From Clostridium polyendosporum (GTDB lineage: Bacteria > Bacillota > Clostridia > Clostridiales > Clostridiaceae): 62,070 bases of DNA. The position numbers and the translations under genes are program-made. The stretch covers positions 1 to 62,070 of the forward strand of contig NZ_BOPZ01000023.1 in assembly GCF_018332455.1 (NCBI RefSeq), read 5' to 3'. The notes under the pieces are model-generated. The model saw only the letters and a program-made list of their open reading frames with translations, was not told the DNA's origin and made no database searches. Positions 16,744-25,712 of this stretch are shown here, piece after piece. Position 1 is the first letter of the stretch. The number at the start of each line of letters is the position of its first letter.

Positions 16744-19700
16744 TTGTCTTATAGTAGTGAAGATTTATATAAATGGTTTAACAAATTTACACATATTAAA
16801 TTATATCAAATAGTTGAAGATGCAAAGGAAAAGGGAACACTTAATAATAAAGAATGTAGTGTATTAAATACTCTAGCTTCATTCAGTAGAAAGGGTGAGA
16901 GACCTTCTTCCAAACAAATAGAGTATGCTATGAAAATTATAGAAAAATACCATAATGAAAGAGATAGCCTGTTCAAAGAAACGGAGCCTATATTAATGAA
17001 TGAAACATCAAATTCTGTTAGTCATCTAACAGTGAGACTTGCTTGGCATGATAATAAGTGGAATGGCAAGGTGTGTAGTAGTCCAGAATCAAATGATTAT
17101 TGTATTGGAGAGCACTCTCTTTTATCTGAGAGATTAAGGACACGAAGAAAAATAGATATAGAATCCAATTTCTGTAACTGTAGCATTGATAAAACTTTAG
17201 AAGCAAAGTATCAGCCACCATGCTATTGGGGAATAAATGCTTTTGGTAATACAAATGTTGAAGTTGAACACGATAACCCCGCTGCACCAAATGTAAAACA
17301 TATTAGAGAAAAATTACCACCATATTCAGTATTCACGTGGCCATTTAAATTATCATTTGTACGTGATGAAAGTGGTGCAAATAAATACGGCAAGTATTTT
17401 CCAGATAAGATATTTGAAAATAGAATTTCACATTTTCAGTCAAAGTTCAAAGAGAAGAAAACCATTGTATTTCTCTATACTAATTATGATAATCCTGTTT
17501 CTTGCGATGAGCAAAAATATTTAATTGTTGGGTGTGCTTTGCTAAAAGATAGAGGGCAAAAACAGTATTTTGATATTTGTCCGGAAGAATTAAAAAAGTT
17601 GAGAAAAAAACCAGGTGCTCAAAACTTTCCTACAATGAATTGGGCTTTGAGATATACTTTGGATTTCCCTGAAAATGGGATTTTATTGCCATACCATGAA
17701 TACATTAAATTAGAAGAAAAAAATCTAAATGGCGAAAAAGAATATCTTAGCCAGATTAAAGTAACAATTGATGAACCAGAATTGACTAGTGGATTTAAAT
17801 ATGTTGCTATGGATATAGGAAACGATCAATCTATATTTATATTAACAAAAATTAGAAGAAGCCTTCTAATTATTAAAGAGCATAATATTATTGATGGGTT
17901 TGACACCGATACTGCAATTAAAACTATAGATAATATGTTGAGCATGTGTTGGAATCAACGAGGCCATTTTCCAGGTTTTGCGAGATTAGCGCGTGTACTG
18001 CTTGAACTTAGACAGGGTGAAAAGCCAATTTTAGATAATTTTATTAACTTACTTCAAGAAAAAGAGGGTAAAGATTACTTTGAGAGATTGATTGAAATGC
18101 TTGATTGTCCAGATAACATAGAAAATGAATATACTGAATATGAAGATATTCTTTGGGATATTCATGATTCTATTGAAGACCATAATGTTAAATGTTATGA
18201 TTTCCTTAGACTTGCTATGTTAGACCTAACATATCAGCAGTTTAAGGCAATAGTTAATGATAAAAAGTTATCATTAAAAGATGTTTGTGAGAATCCTTAT
18301 ATTTTATATGAGGATTATGAAGCGTCACCTACTGAAGATTCCATAAGTGGCGATGTAATAGATGGCAAAATTGATTTGTATAAGATTGATATAGCATTTT
18401 TCCCTATCTCAGATTACATCAAGAAAGTTAGAAAGCTACAAAATATCAAAGTTGACGACCCACGAAGAATTAGAGCATTAATAATTTTTATACTAAAATC
18501 TCTTGAAAATAAGGGTGACTGTTATGAAGAGGCAGAAATAATACTTGAGAAAATAAAAAACTATCCTTTGTTTTACAAGATGGATTCTGAGTTAAATGTC
18601 AATCAAAACCTTAGAAATCTAGAGGATAAATATAGGGAGCATCTTGCAAAAAAAATAACCATAATTAAAGATAAGAATGGTGTACACTCATATTATTATT
18701 TAAATGAGATTTATGATGCAGAACAATATATAAAAAGTACAATTAAAAATATATTAGATTTACCAAATAACGATGATTTGAAGGTCAATATGGATGAAAC
18801 TATTCGTCAAACTGCCGAAAAACTATCATCAGAACGTAAAGATAGATTTGATAAAGATACATTTATTAGAGAGCATATTAAACTATACTTAAATATATTT
18901 AGAAAAAGACTATTTGTTTTAACTGGTTCTCCTGGAGCTGGCAAATCCTATGAGTTATTACGTGTTATTACTAAATTGAAGGAGAATTATAAAACATATT
19001 TATTATTAACCCCTACTGGAAAAGCAGCATTAAGACTGAAGACTGATTCAACATTTAAAAACATAACAGCTATGACAATAGATAAATACTTGAGTAATGA
19101 TGAAGATTTGTTGTATGAAAATATCATTATAGATGAGATGTCAATGGTTGACCTTGTTAAGTTTAAAGACGTTTTACAAAAACTTAATCTAAAGGAAAGA
19201 AGTTTTAAAAGGTTAATTTTGGTTGGAGACCAATATCAGTTACCACCTATAGGATATGGAAAGGTTTTTGTTGACATCATTGAATTTATTAAATTAGATA
19301 AAAAGTATATTAACAATCATGCATCACTTACAGTAGATTGTAGGCAAGAAACAGATTCTATGATTTTGGACTTGGCAAATGTTTTTTCTGGTAAGAGTAA
19401 GAACCATGAAGAACTTTTATATAAAATAAAAAATCTAGGTCAAATCTCTTCAGGCTTATATATAAACTACTGGAGTGATAGAAATGAGTTACAAGATAAA
19501 ATAACTGACCACTTTAAGTTTTTATTTGAAGAAAAACATGGAGGTAAATCACGTAATTTAACATCTATAATAGACGGTTTACTTGGGTTTGATAGTGCAG
19601 CAAACCGCGATGAGTCAGCCATTAGTGATAAGTTTAACTTGGAGGCATTCCAAATAATATCTCCTTATAGAACTGGATTCTATGGAACTTTGGGGTTAAA

Positions 19701-20595
19701 TAATTATTTGCAAAATTATTTTAGAGATACTGATAACTCATCAGATATGTTTAGACATGGAGATAAAGTTATACTAACAAAAAATATATATGAAAAAGGA
19801 AAACTTATCGTTTCTAATGGGTCAATTGGTTTAACATTAAAGCGTGGGAAGTATGTGAAGCATTACTTTCCTGAGTATGGAAGTCCTGATAGGTTTGATT
19901 TTGAAAAGCTAGAACTTGGCTATGCAATTACTGTGCATAAATCTCAAGGTAGTGGATTTAACCATGTATTTGTTATAATACCTAATAAAAAAGCATTATT
20001 ATCCAGAGAGTTATTGTATACTGCCCTAACCCGTTCAAGGAATACTTTGTCTATTTTCATTTATAATGATGAAAAGAATGATATTGCGGATTTATTTGAA
20101 GAAATAAGGAATCGTTCATACGTTTACCATAGAAGGACATCAATTTTCCAAAATCCATCTTTTAATGATACCTATATACCAGCTGATGGTGTAAGTGTAA
20201 AATCAAGAGTAGAATACATTATTTATAAAAAATTAGAGGAGTACCAAAATACACGAGGAGGATTCCGGTTTAAATATGAAGAAGTGTATCAACTTAATAA
20301 TGGAAAATTTGATATCAAGCCCGATTTCACTATAGAATTATTATCGGGAAGAAAAATTTATTGGGAACACTTGGGGAAATTGACTGATAAAACATATAGT
20401 GATAATTGGAAAAATAGACTTGAGATTTATAAACAAAAGGGTGAAGTAGAGAATCTTATTACTACTGATGAATTAAACGGTATATGTGATGAAAAAATTT
20501 CAAAAATAATTGAAGATATATTAAGTGAAAACTTCAAAGGTGATAATGGTTCTTTTTGGTATTCAAAATATCACTACTCCTTAAACAAAGTATAG
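16744..20595 (+). CDS. Large SF1B (RecD2-like) helicase fused to a C-terminal nuclease-like domain
   Basis: A 1,283-residue protein starting at TTG. Residues ~1-700 have no recognised domain and contain a Cys-rich patch (NFCNCS). The helicase core follows: Walker A GSPGAGKSYE (~725), Q-like LLTPTGKAALRL, DEMSMVD (Walker B), LVGDQYQLPPIG (motif III), then YAITVHKSQGSGF (V) and LLYTALTRSR (VI), the RecD/TraA order. The last ~150 residues carry SRVEYIIYKKL, FDIKPDFTIE and IYWEHLGKL, resembling a PD-(D/E)xK nuclease with Asp and Glu. It stands alone among R-M genes, so anti-phage defence is the likely role. Mechanism unknown. Confidence 0.85.
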   Translation: MSYSSEDLYKWFNKFTHIKLYQIVEDAKEKGTLNNKECSVLNTLASFSRKGERPSSKQIEYAMKIIEKYHNERDSLFKETEPILMNETSNSVSHLTVRLAWHDNKWNGKVCSSPESNDYCIGEHSLLSERLRTRRKIDIESNFCNCSIDKTLEAKYQPPCYWGINAFGNTNVEVEHDNPAAPNVKHIREKLPPYSVFTWPFKLSFVRDESGANKYGKYFPDKIFENRISHFQSKFKEKKTIVFLYTNYDNPVSCDEQKYLIVGCALLKDRGQKQYFDICPEELKKLRKKPGAQNFPTMNWALRYTLDFPENGILLPYHEYIKLEEKNLNGEKEYLSQIKVTIDEPELTSGFKYVAMDIGNDQSIFILTKIRRSLLIIKEHNIIDGFDTDTAIKTIDNMLSMCWNQRGHFPGFARLARVLLELRQGEKPILDNFINLLQEKEGKDYFERLIEMLDCPDNIENEYTEYEDILWDIHDSIEDHNVKCYDFLRLAMLDLTYQQFKAIVNDKKLSLKDVCENPYILYEDYEASPTEDSISGDVIDGKIDLYKIDIAFFPISDYIKKVRKLQNIKVDDPRRIRALIIFILKSLENKGDCYEEAEIILEKIKNYPLFYKMDSELNVNQNLRNLEDKYREHLAKKITIIKDKNGVHSYYYLNEIYDAEQYIKSTIKNILDLPNNDDLKVNMDETIRQTAEKLSSERKDRFDKDTFIREHIKLYLNIFRKRLFVLTGSPGAGKSYELLRVITKLKENYKTYLLLTPTGKAALRLKTDSTFKNITAMTIDKYLSNDEDLLYENIIIDEMSMVDLVKFKDVLQKLNLKERSFKRLILVGDQYQLPPIGYGKVFVDIIEFIKLDKKYINNHASLTVDCRQETDSMILDLANVFSGKSKNHEELLYKIKNLGQISSGLYINYWSDRNELQDKITDHFKFLFEEKHGGKSRNLTSIIDGLLGFDSAANRDESAISDKFNLEAFQIISPYRTGFYGTLGLNNYLQNYFRDTDNSSDMFRHGDKVILTKNIYEKGKLIVSNGSIGLTLKRGKYVKHYFPEYGSPDRFDFEKLELGYAITVHKSQGSGFNHVFVIIPNKKALLSRELLYTALTRSRNTLSIFIYNDEKNDIADLFEEIRNRSYVYHRRTSIFQNPSFNDTYIPADGVSVKSRVEYIIYKKLEEYQNTRGGFRFKYEEVYQLNNGKFDIKPDFTIELLSGRKIYWEHLGKLTDKTYSDNWKNRLEIYKQKGEVENLITTDELNGICDEKISKIIEDILSENFKGDNGSFWYSKYHYSLNKV

Positions 20596-21065
20596 TTTGC
20601 AACCATAGGTACAGACATTATAGGTATTTCTTTGTAATTTTAAAGGGCGTATACGTTTTAGCAGAAGTTCTATACAATTTAGCGACATTAAAATCAATAA
20701 CTCTATTGAAAAAACCGCTAAATTGTATCAAAGTTATAGTTATTAGACATTGAAACCCTCTATGTTAATTATTATAAATATTGCTGTCAGGACTTGTTTA
20801 GTTTTATTGAATCAATAAAAGTAGCAGCTGACATGAGGTGAATTAATTAACATAATTTGTTGTAATTTTTACAAAAGATTATAAAGATTTTTCTATAATT
20901 ATGCTATGTGCATTTTAAATAACAGAATAGAAGAAAACACACAATAGTGAATTTAATTGTTGATATTACATTTACTTCTATAGAAACAAAAATTGCTTGA
21001 AGATTAATCTAGTTACCAGAGAATAGTAAGATAAGCATTATTCCAACTGCGAGATGATTGGGAAT
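20596..21065. other. Non-coding stretch with a 13-bp perfect inverted repeat
   Basis: ATACAATTTAGCG (20672-20684) and CGCTAAATTGTAT (20716-20728) are perfect inverted copies around a 31-base spacer; this could be a transposon-end relic or hairpin. A GC-poorer stretch follows. A hairpin with a T-run at 21031-21078 (ATAAGCAT...ATGCTTATTTTTT) looks like a terminator. No convincing gene was seen. Confidence 0.5.
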
Positions 21066-21078
21066 ATGCTTATTTTTT
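21031..21078 (+). terminator. Intrinsic terminator
   Basis: ATAAGCATTATTCC and GGGAATATGCTTAT can pair (one bulge) and a run of Ts follows directly. Confidence 0.55.
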
Positions 21079-21372
21079 ATGGAGAGGATACTATTATAAT
21101 ACTTAGCCAAAAACTTGCTAATGAATTTACTGAAGATAATTTTGAAAAGGAATTTGTAAAAATATAAGATTGGAAAAACTGATAAATATACCGAAAAAGT
21201 ATTAATACTTATGGGAACAGATTATGTAATGAATGCCCAAGACTCCTTAGGTGGGCTTCAAGTAGACAGGGTAAGAATCCAAAATATTTATGATAGAAAG
21301 TTTATTTTTGATAGCTTTACGATAAAACATGTGTTTGACTTTTATAAGCTATATATTCAAGATTCTATTTAA
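21066..21372 (+). pseudogene. Frameshifted relic of an unknown gene
   Basis: One frame reads ...SQKLANEFTEDNFEKEFVKI and stops at about 21168. Another frame continues immediately as YKIGKTDKYTEKVLILMGTD...KLYIQDSI to 21372. Joined by a single frameshift they look like one continuous C-terminal protein piece. No family was recognised. Probably the decayed end of a cargo gene. Confidence 0.4.
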
Positions 21373-21448
21373 TAATATCAAACTTAAATACCATATTAGT
21401 GTTTAATGCCAAGTATAGATTCAGGTTATAGAATCTTAGTATATTATG

Positions 21449-22759
21449 TTATTTAATTTTATTATATATAAAGTCTTTATCAAGCATAAAGCAGGTTCTA
21501 GTAGTGTCGCTCTTAAAAAAGTTATTGTAAGCGTCATCTCCAGCATTCCCTTTTGGAGCAATAACTAATGTTGGTTTAGTGAACTTTTTAGGATAAGGTA
21601 GTTCTGAGATATCATTATTTTTTATTGCTTCACGGACCATACTGTATGATTTTTCAAATAAATCTATATCATCAGATGAAAATGTTAATTTTTTAATACC
21701 TTTAAGTACTCTATATCCATTCTTTTTACCTTTGCCTTCATAACAGATAAGAATGATAGTAACTTCTTGAAAATAATTTTTCCAGTCTGATTCATCCCAC
21801 TCTCTATCAAATTCAGATAAAATAAGGTTTCTAAAAGATAACCTTTCTAGTGGATAATTATATTCGTCCACAGGTATATTTTTTATAATGTAAGTTGTTT
21901 TACAAAATAAATCATGCTTTGTTTGAAGTTCATTATCTTGTCCTATAGTCCTATCTGAAATCATTTTACCTAACTGTTTTGGAATTTTGGTAATGGATGA
22001 ATTAGAAACTTGGTTATAAATCTCTAATTGTGTTAATCCAATATAAGGAGTTAATTTATTTAAAATATATTCATCAACGGTACTAAAGTCTACAGGAGTA
22101 TAATTAGAAGAAGTTAAGAAATTTCTTAAGATACCTGTCATATAAGAATTCTTTAGGCAATACGCCCTTGAACTAGCAGGAATACCGGAATAGGGCTGTT
22201 TACTTTTTTGACCTTTTGAACCTTTGGTGCAAGCCCCTAAGTACGAAGTATCTCCCTCAGAGAGTAAATGAGCTTGTCCAGAAAGTACTTTGTTTTTTAT
22301 TAATAAGAAGTCATTTTTAAAAACTTTCTCATCTTCAGTCATATTATAAATTTGATAATACTTTATAGTGAAATCAGCGTAACTCTTATTCTCTTCGTAT
22401 TGGTACCATATAATTAGTAACTTCTTATTTTTAAATAATAATTTACTAAACTCAAAGGTTTCATTAATTATATCATAATAATTAATCATACTAAGTGAGA
22501 GTCTTTCTTTTGCAGAAAGAGTCTTATTTTTATTTACTTTAAAGCCTGTAACTTTTAGCTCAATACCTAACGATGAAAAATCAGCTTCAGCATTATTGTT
22601 AAGTTGATAACCATAAAATCCAGTTTCAACAATCTTACCCAAAACGCCTTTATCGTTTGAACTTTTGAATAATAAACCTAATTTATCAAGTTCTCCAAAC
22701 GTTTTACCAACTATATCTTTAGTAAATTCTAATAAATGGTTCTCAGATTTAAACTTCAT
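21449..22759 (-). CDS. Type II restriction endonuclease, Sau3AI/MutH family
   Basis: Cuts DNA at GATC if it behaves like the family. A 436-residue protein with the MutH/Sau3AI active-site region near the N-terminus: KGVLGKIVETGFYGYQLN, then NAEADFSSLGIELKVTG, giving the Asp...Glu-x-Lys triad. The C-terminal half is a second MutH-like domain without the obvious catalytic motif, as in Sau3AI. It is close to Sau3AI's length. It lies leftward beside a second endonuclease gene; the methyltransferase gene is divergent. Ends in its own frame without a strong terminator. Confidence 0.88.
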   Translation of the reverse strand: MKFKSENHLLEFTKDIVGKTFGELDKLGLLFKSSNDKGVLGKIVETGFYGYQLNNNAEADFSSLGIELKVTGFKVNKNKTLSAKERLSLSMINYYDIINETFEFSKLLFKNKKLLIIWYQYEENKSYADFTIKYYQIYNMTEDEKVFKNDFLLIKNKVLSGQAHLLSEGDTSYLGACTKGSKGQKSKQPYSGIPASSRAYCLKNSYMTGILRNFLTSSNYTPVDFSTVDEYILNKLTPYIGLTQLEIYNQVSNSSITKIPKQLGKMISDRTIGQDNELQTKHDLFCKTTYIIKNIPVDEYNYPLERLSFRNLILSEFDREWDESDWKNYFQEVTIILICYEGKGKKNGYRVLKGIKKLTFSSDDIDLFEKSYSMVREAIKNNDISELPYPKKFTKPTLVIAPKGNAGDDAYNNFFKSDTTRTCFMLDKDFIYNKIK

Positions 22760-22884
22760 ATAACAAAACTCCTAAAAATATAAATGTTTATTGCAGTGTA
22801 TATATAAATATCACCGCATTTTGATAAATTTAAAATAAATTGAAATGTTTCGATGCTTGTCTATAATTTAGCCTATGAGTTATC

Positions 22885-23520
22885 CTATGATGAAATAGAA
22901 GAAGAAGGATTATTTATCATCTGAACTTGCTTTGTTTTACTATTAATAATAAAAGTATCTGGAGCTTCTAATCCTATAATTATCATTGGGACAGTAAGAA
23001 TATTTCTAAGAGGGTCTAAGTATTGTAAGAACTTTTCATATGATCCTGCAGCATTATCAAAGTTTCCGGCCGATTTCATGCTATCAGTAGCTGTGATGAT
23101 TATCCCAGCCTGTGTTTGTATAGCTTTTTGTACATGGTTTAGTTCACTTGATAAAACAGGTTTAATTAAATTCCAGGCTGTGGCTTCACCATGGTTAAAA
23201 GCTACCTCAACAGCTATACTATCTTTGGCAAAATCTAACGTCCACCAATGGTTGGTACCTTTAGGTCTATATGCTGATGCGTTAAAAATTGGGCTTTGGC
23301 GATTCCAGCTAAGATTTACTAGTCTTTCATCAATTAATTTATTTATATCATCAGATATGCTTTTCTTAGATTTTCTCGTATTATTATTATATGAATTAAT
23401 GATATCTTGGTCGGTGATACTAGCTAAAACATTTTGAACTTCTAGCCATAAAGTAGCAAAGCTTGGATTGTTATTAAAAATAGTCTCAGCATGTCTAAAT
23501 GAATGAATCTTAAATCTCAT
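22885..23520 (-). CDS. Type II restriction endonuclease, BglII/BstYI family
   Basis: A 211-residue protein with the BglII/BstYI pattern: N-terminal FKIHSFRHAETIFN helix region, then WWTLDFAKDSIAVEVAFNHG, where the Asp and Glu of the D...ExV/xx active site lie, and an EATAWNLIKP helix after it. Family members cut AGATCT or RGATCY, sites that contain GATC. ATG 23520 is chosen over TTG 23532 because GGGGG is well spaced from it. It is the promoter-proximal gene of the leftward endonuclease pair, 125 bases before the Sau3AI-like gene. Confidence 0.82.
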   Translation of the reverse strand: MRFKIHSFRHAETIFNNNPSFATLWLEVQNVLASITDQDIINSYNNNTRKSKKSISDDINKLIDERLVNLSWNRQSPIFNASAYRPKGTNHWWTLDFAKDSIAVEVAFNHGEATAWNLIKPVLSSELNHVQKAIQTQAGIIITATDSMKSAGNFDNAAGSYEKFLQYLDPLRNILTVPMIIIGLEAPDTFIINSKTKQVQMINNPSSSISS

Positions 23521-23587
23521 AAATACCCCCAAAAAGTTTAAATTTGATCTTTCATTTGATAAAAATATGTATTATAATATAAAAGAA

Positions 23588-23622
23588 TTAACCTAAAAGT
23601 TTTAGAGTGGTTCTAAGGTTAA
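23588..23622. promoter_or_regulatory. Inverted repeat in the divergent R-M promoter region
   Basis: TTAACCT (23588-23594) and AGGTTAA (23616-23622) are inverted copies between the endonuclease and methyltransferase starts. A TATAAT for the rightward gene follows at about 23643. It could be an operator bound by the methyltransferase or a controller; no C-protein gene is nearby. Confidence 0.4.
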
Positions 23623-23683
23623 GTATAGCACAAATAATGTATATAATCAGTAATCTTAAGATTAGAAAGTAGGAATTAGAAAT

Positions 23684-24937
23684 ATGGCTATAAAGAAAAT
23701 AGTTTGTGAGTTATTTGCCGGTGTAGGAGGATTTCATTTGGGGCTAAGTCGTGCAGGAGAATGGAAGGTGCAGTGGGCTAATCAGTGGGAGCCTAGCAGA
23801 AGTAAGCAAGATGCTTATCAGTGTTATGTATCACATTTTCCAAGTACGAATGCAGTTAATATAGATATTGCTGAGGTAAACAACAATCCTGAAAAATATC
23901 CTATACCTAATCATACGTTGTTGGTTGGTGGATTTCCTTGCCAAGACTATTCCGTTGCTAGCACAGGAGCTAAGGGTATTCAAGGTAAAAAAGGTGTATT
24001 ATGGTGGGAGATAGAAAAGCTATTAAGAAGAAAAAGACCACCATTTGTTTTGCTAGAGAATGTTGATCGTTTGTTGAAATCGCCTTCAAAGCAAAGAGGA
24101 AGAGATTTTGGTGTAATGCTTGCTTGCTTTAGGGATTTAGGATATAACGTTGAATGGAGAGTTATTAATGCAGCAGACTACGGTTTTCCTCAAAGAAGAA
24201 GAAGGATTTTTATTTTTGCTTATCACAATTCTACTAATCATTATAGTAATATAAGCAAAGAAAGGGATATTGATAATTATATAGTTAATGAAGGGTTTTT
24301 TAATAAAGAGTTTCCAATTGAAGAAGTTGTATTATCGGACAACTGTATATTAGATGACGAATTAATTGATATATCTAATAATTTTTCATATCAATTTTTT
24401 GAGTGTGGTATATTACTTAATAAAACTATAAGAACATATAAGATTACTCCTAAATCAGTACCAGCAAAGACTCTTTCCGAAATACTAGAAAAAGATGTAG
24501 ATGAAAGGTTTTATTTAAGTGATGATTTAGATAAATGGGAATATATGAAAGGTGCAAAAGCAGAACCTAGAAAAAGTAGTACAGGACATGAATATATGTA
24601 TAGGGAGGGAGCATTGGCTTTCCCGGACCCGATAGATATGCCTTCTAGAACTATGCTTACAAGTGAATCAAGCAAAAATAGAAGTACACATGTTGTGAGA
24701 GATTCTCAGACTAATAGGCTAAGAGTTTTAACTCCTATAGAATGTGAAAGATTAAATGGTTTTGATGACAATTGGACTGATACTGGAATGTCAGAAAAGT
24801 TTAGATATTTTTGTATGGGAAATGCTTTAGTTGTTGGGCTAATTGAGAGAATGGGGAGAAGGTTAAATATTATTTTTGAAAATGAACAAGAAAGATTAAG
24901 TGAAATAGCAATGACTAGCGATAAAAAAATAAGATAA
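23684..24937 (+). CDS. DNA (cytosine-5) methyltransferase, M.Sau3AI-like
   Basis: Methylates cytosine in the locus recognition site and so protects host DNA. A 417-residue protein with all main C5-MTase motifs: I CELFAGVGGFHLGLSRAG, IV GGFPCQDYSVAST (catalytic PCQ), VI LLENVDR, VIII QRRRRIFIF, X GNALVVGLIERMG. The variable NQWEPS...DAYQCYVSHF region after motif I resembles M.Sau3AI, predicting GATm5C. Divergent from two GATC-type endonucleases, both of which this one enzyme would have to block. Its terminator follows directly. Confidence 0.9.
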   Translation: MAIKKIVCELFAGVGGFHLGLSRAGEWKVQWANQWEPSRSKQDAYQCYVSHFPSTNAVNIDIAEVNNNPEKYPIPNHTLLVGGFPCQDYSVASTGAKGIQGKKGVLWWEIEKLLRRKRPPFVLLENVDRLLKSPSKQRGRDFGVMLACFRDLGYNVEWRVINAADYGFPQRRRRIFIFAYHNSTNHYSNISKERDIDNYIVNEGFFNKEFPIEEVVLSDNCILDDELIDISNNFSYQFFECGILLNKTIRTYKITPKSVPAKTLSEILEKDVDERFYLSDDLDKWEYMKGAKAEPRKSSTGHEYMYREGALAFPDPIDMPSRTMLTSESSKNRSTHVVRDSQTNRLRVLTPIECERLNGFDDNWTDTGMSEKFRYFCMGNALVVGLIERMGRRLNIIFENEQERLSEIAMTSDKKIR

Positions 24938-24963
24938 AGTTTTTAACTTTATCTTATTTTTTT
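24922..24963 (+). terminator. Intrinsic terminator after the methyltransferase
   Basis: AAATAAGATAAAG pairs with CTTTATCTTATTT around TTTTTAA, followed by a T-run; the A-run upstream makes it bidirectional in appearance. Confidence 0.75.
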
Positions 24964-24997
24964 ATATACATTAATAAATAATTAGAGGGCATTAGAA

Positions 24998-25310
24998 GTG
25001 GCATTTAATCATGAATTAAAAGTAGGAGAAAGGTATTCAACATATCAAATGGTATGAGATTTTAAGAATAGGACTATATCACGAGATTGGATATTATAAA
25101 CATAAGCTCAATAATGAGGAGTTATTTTGTAGGTATGCATCATTACGTTCTAAGAAAGATAAAAATGAGTTGAATGATAACGAGAATGCCGAATATAAAA
25201 GACTACATGACAGTATAGAACGTGCTGGATGGGATATTGGTAAAGAACTTATTAATGATAAGTATTTATTAAATTTGTATGAAGAAGTAAGACAAGCTCT
25301 AAGATTATAA
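24998..25310 (+). pseudogene. Frameshifted relic of a ~100-residue protein
   Basis: GTG at 24998 opens MAFNHELKVGERYSTYQM and hits a stop at about 25057. The next frame then carries on without a break as WYEILRIGLYHEIGYYKHKL...EEVRQALRL to 25310. A one-base change near 25050 explains both halves. The family is unknown. It sits between the methyltransferase and the third mini-cassette relic. Confidence 0.5.
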
Positions 25311-25342
25311 TTAAAATAGCTTAGGTCTGTATTAGAGCTTTT

Positions 25343-25405
25343 TTAATAACTTAAAATTGAATTGTAAAATAGAATGCCAAAGAAACTTAATAAAAGAGTG
25401 AGGTT
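25343..25405 (-). pseudogene. Relic of the 35-residue membrane peptide (third copy)
   Basis: Minus-strand codons read LLSFFGILFYNSILSY-stop, matching the last ~17 residues of the peptides at 16071-16178 and 28586-28693. The N-terminal part and the divergent 65-residue gene are gone. A hairpin of the same type as at copies A and B lies at 25564-25587. Confidence 0.6.
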
Positions 25406-25410
25406 GTTTA

Positions 25411-25559
25411 GTGGTTAAACACAAAGTCTTCATATTTATATCACAAAAATAGAAACTGTCGATATATAAGAAATAAGCCAATCAGTCAAGGTTCTATTGA
25501 AGATGCAGCAAATCATGGTCATGCAAATTCGTGCGATAGATGTGTGTACTAAAGATTTA
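25411..25559 (+). other. Short unexplained stretch with a Cys-rich reading frame
   Basis: One frame ending at about 25552 reads QGSIEDAANHGHANSCDRCV-stop but has no usable start. It looks like the tail of a lost gene. No family was recognised. Confidence 0.25.
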
Positions 25560-25563
25560 AAGA

Positions 25564-25587
25564 AGCTCTGGAAATTACCAGGGCTTT
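25564..25587 (+). terminator. Terminator-like hairpin of the repeated type
   Basis: GCTCTGG and CCAGGGC pair around AAATTA, followed by TTTT. The same AAGCTCTGG...GGGCTTTT arrangement occurs at 28561-28586 beside mini-cassette copy B. Confidence 0.6.
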
Positions 25588-25712
25588 TCTATTTAATAAA
25601 CTACTTAAGTTAAGGATAATAGTTTTTAGTAAAAGGAATATAGAAATATTTATAGAATAGTAATTAAAGTTAACTTTAATTGTAAATAAATACAATAGGA
25701 GGAATGAATAAT

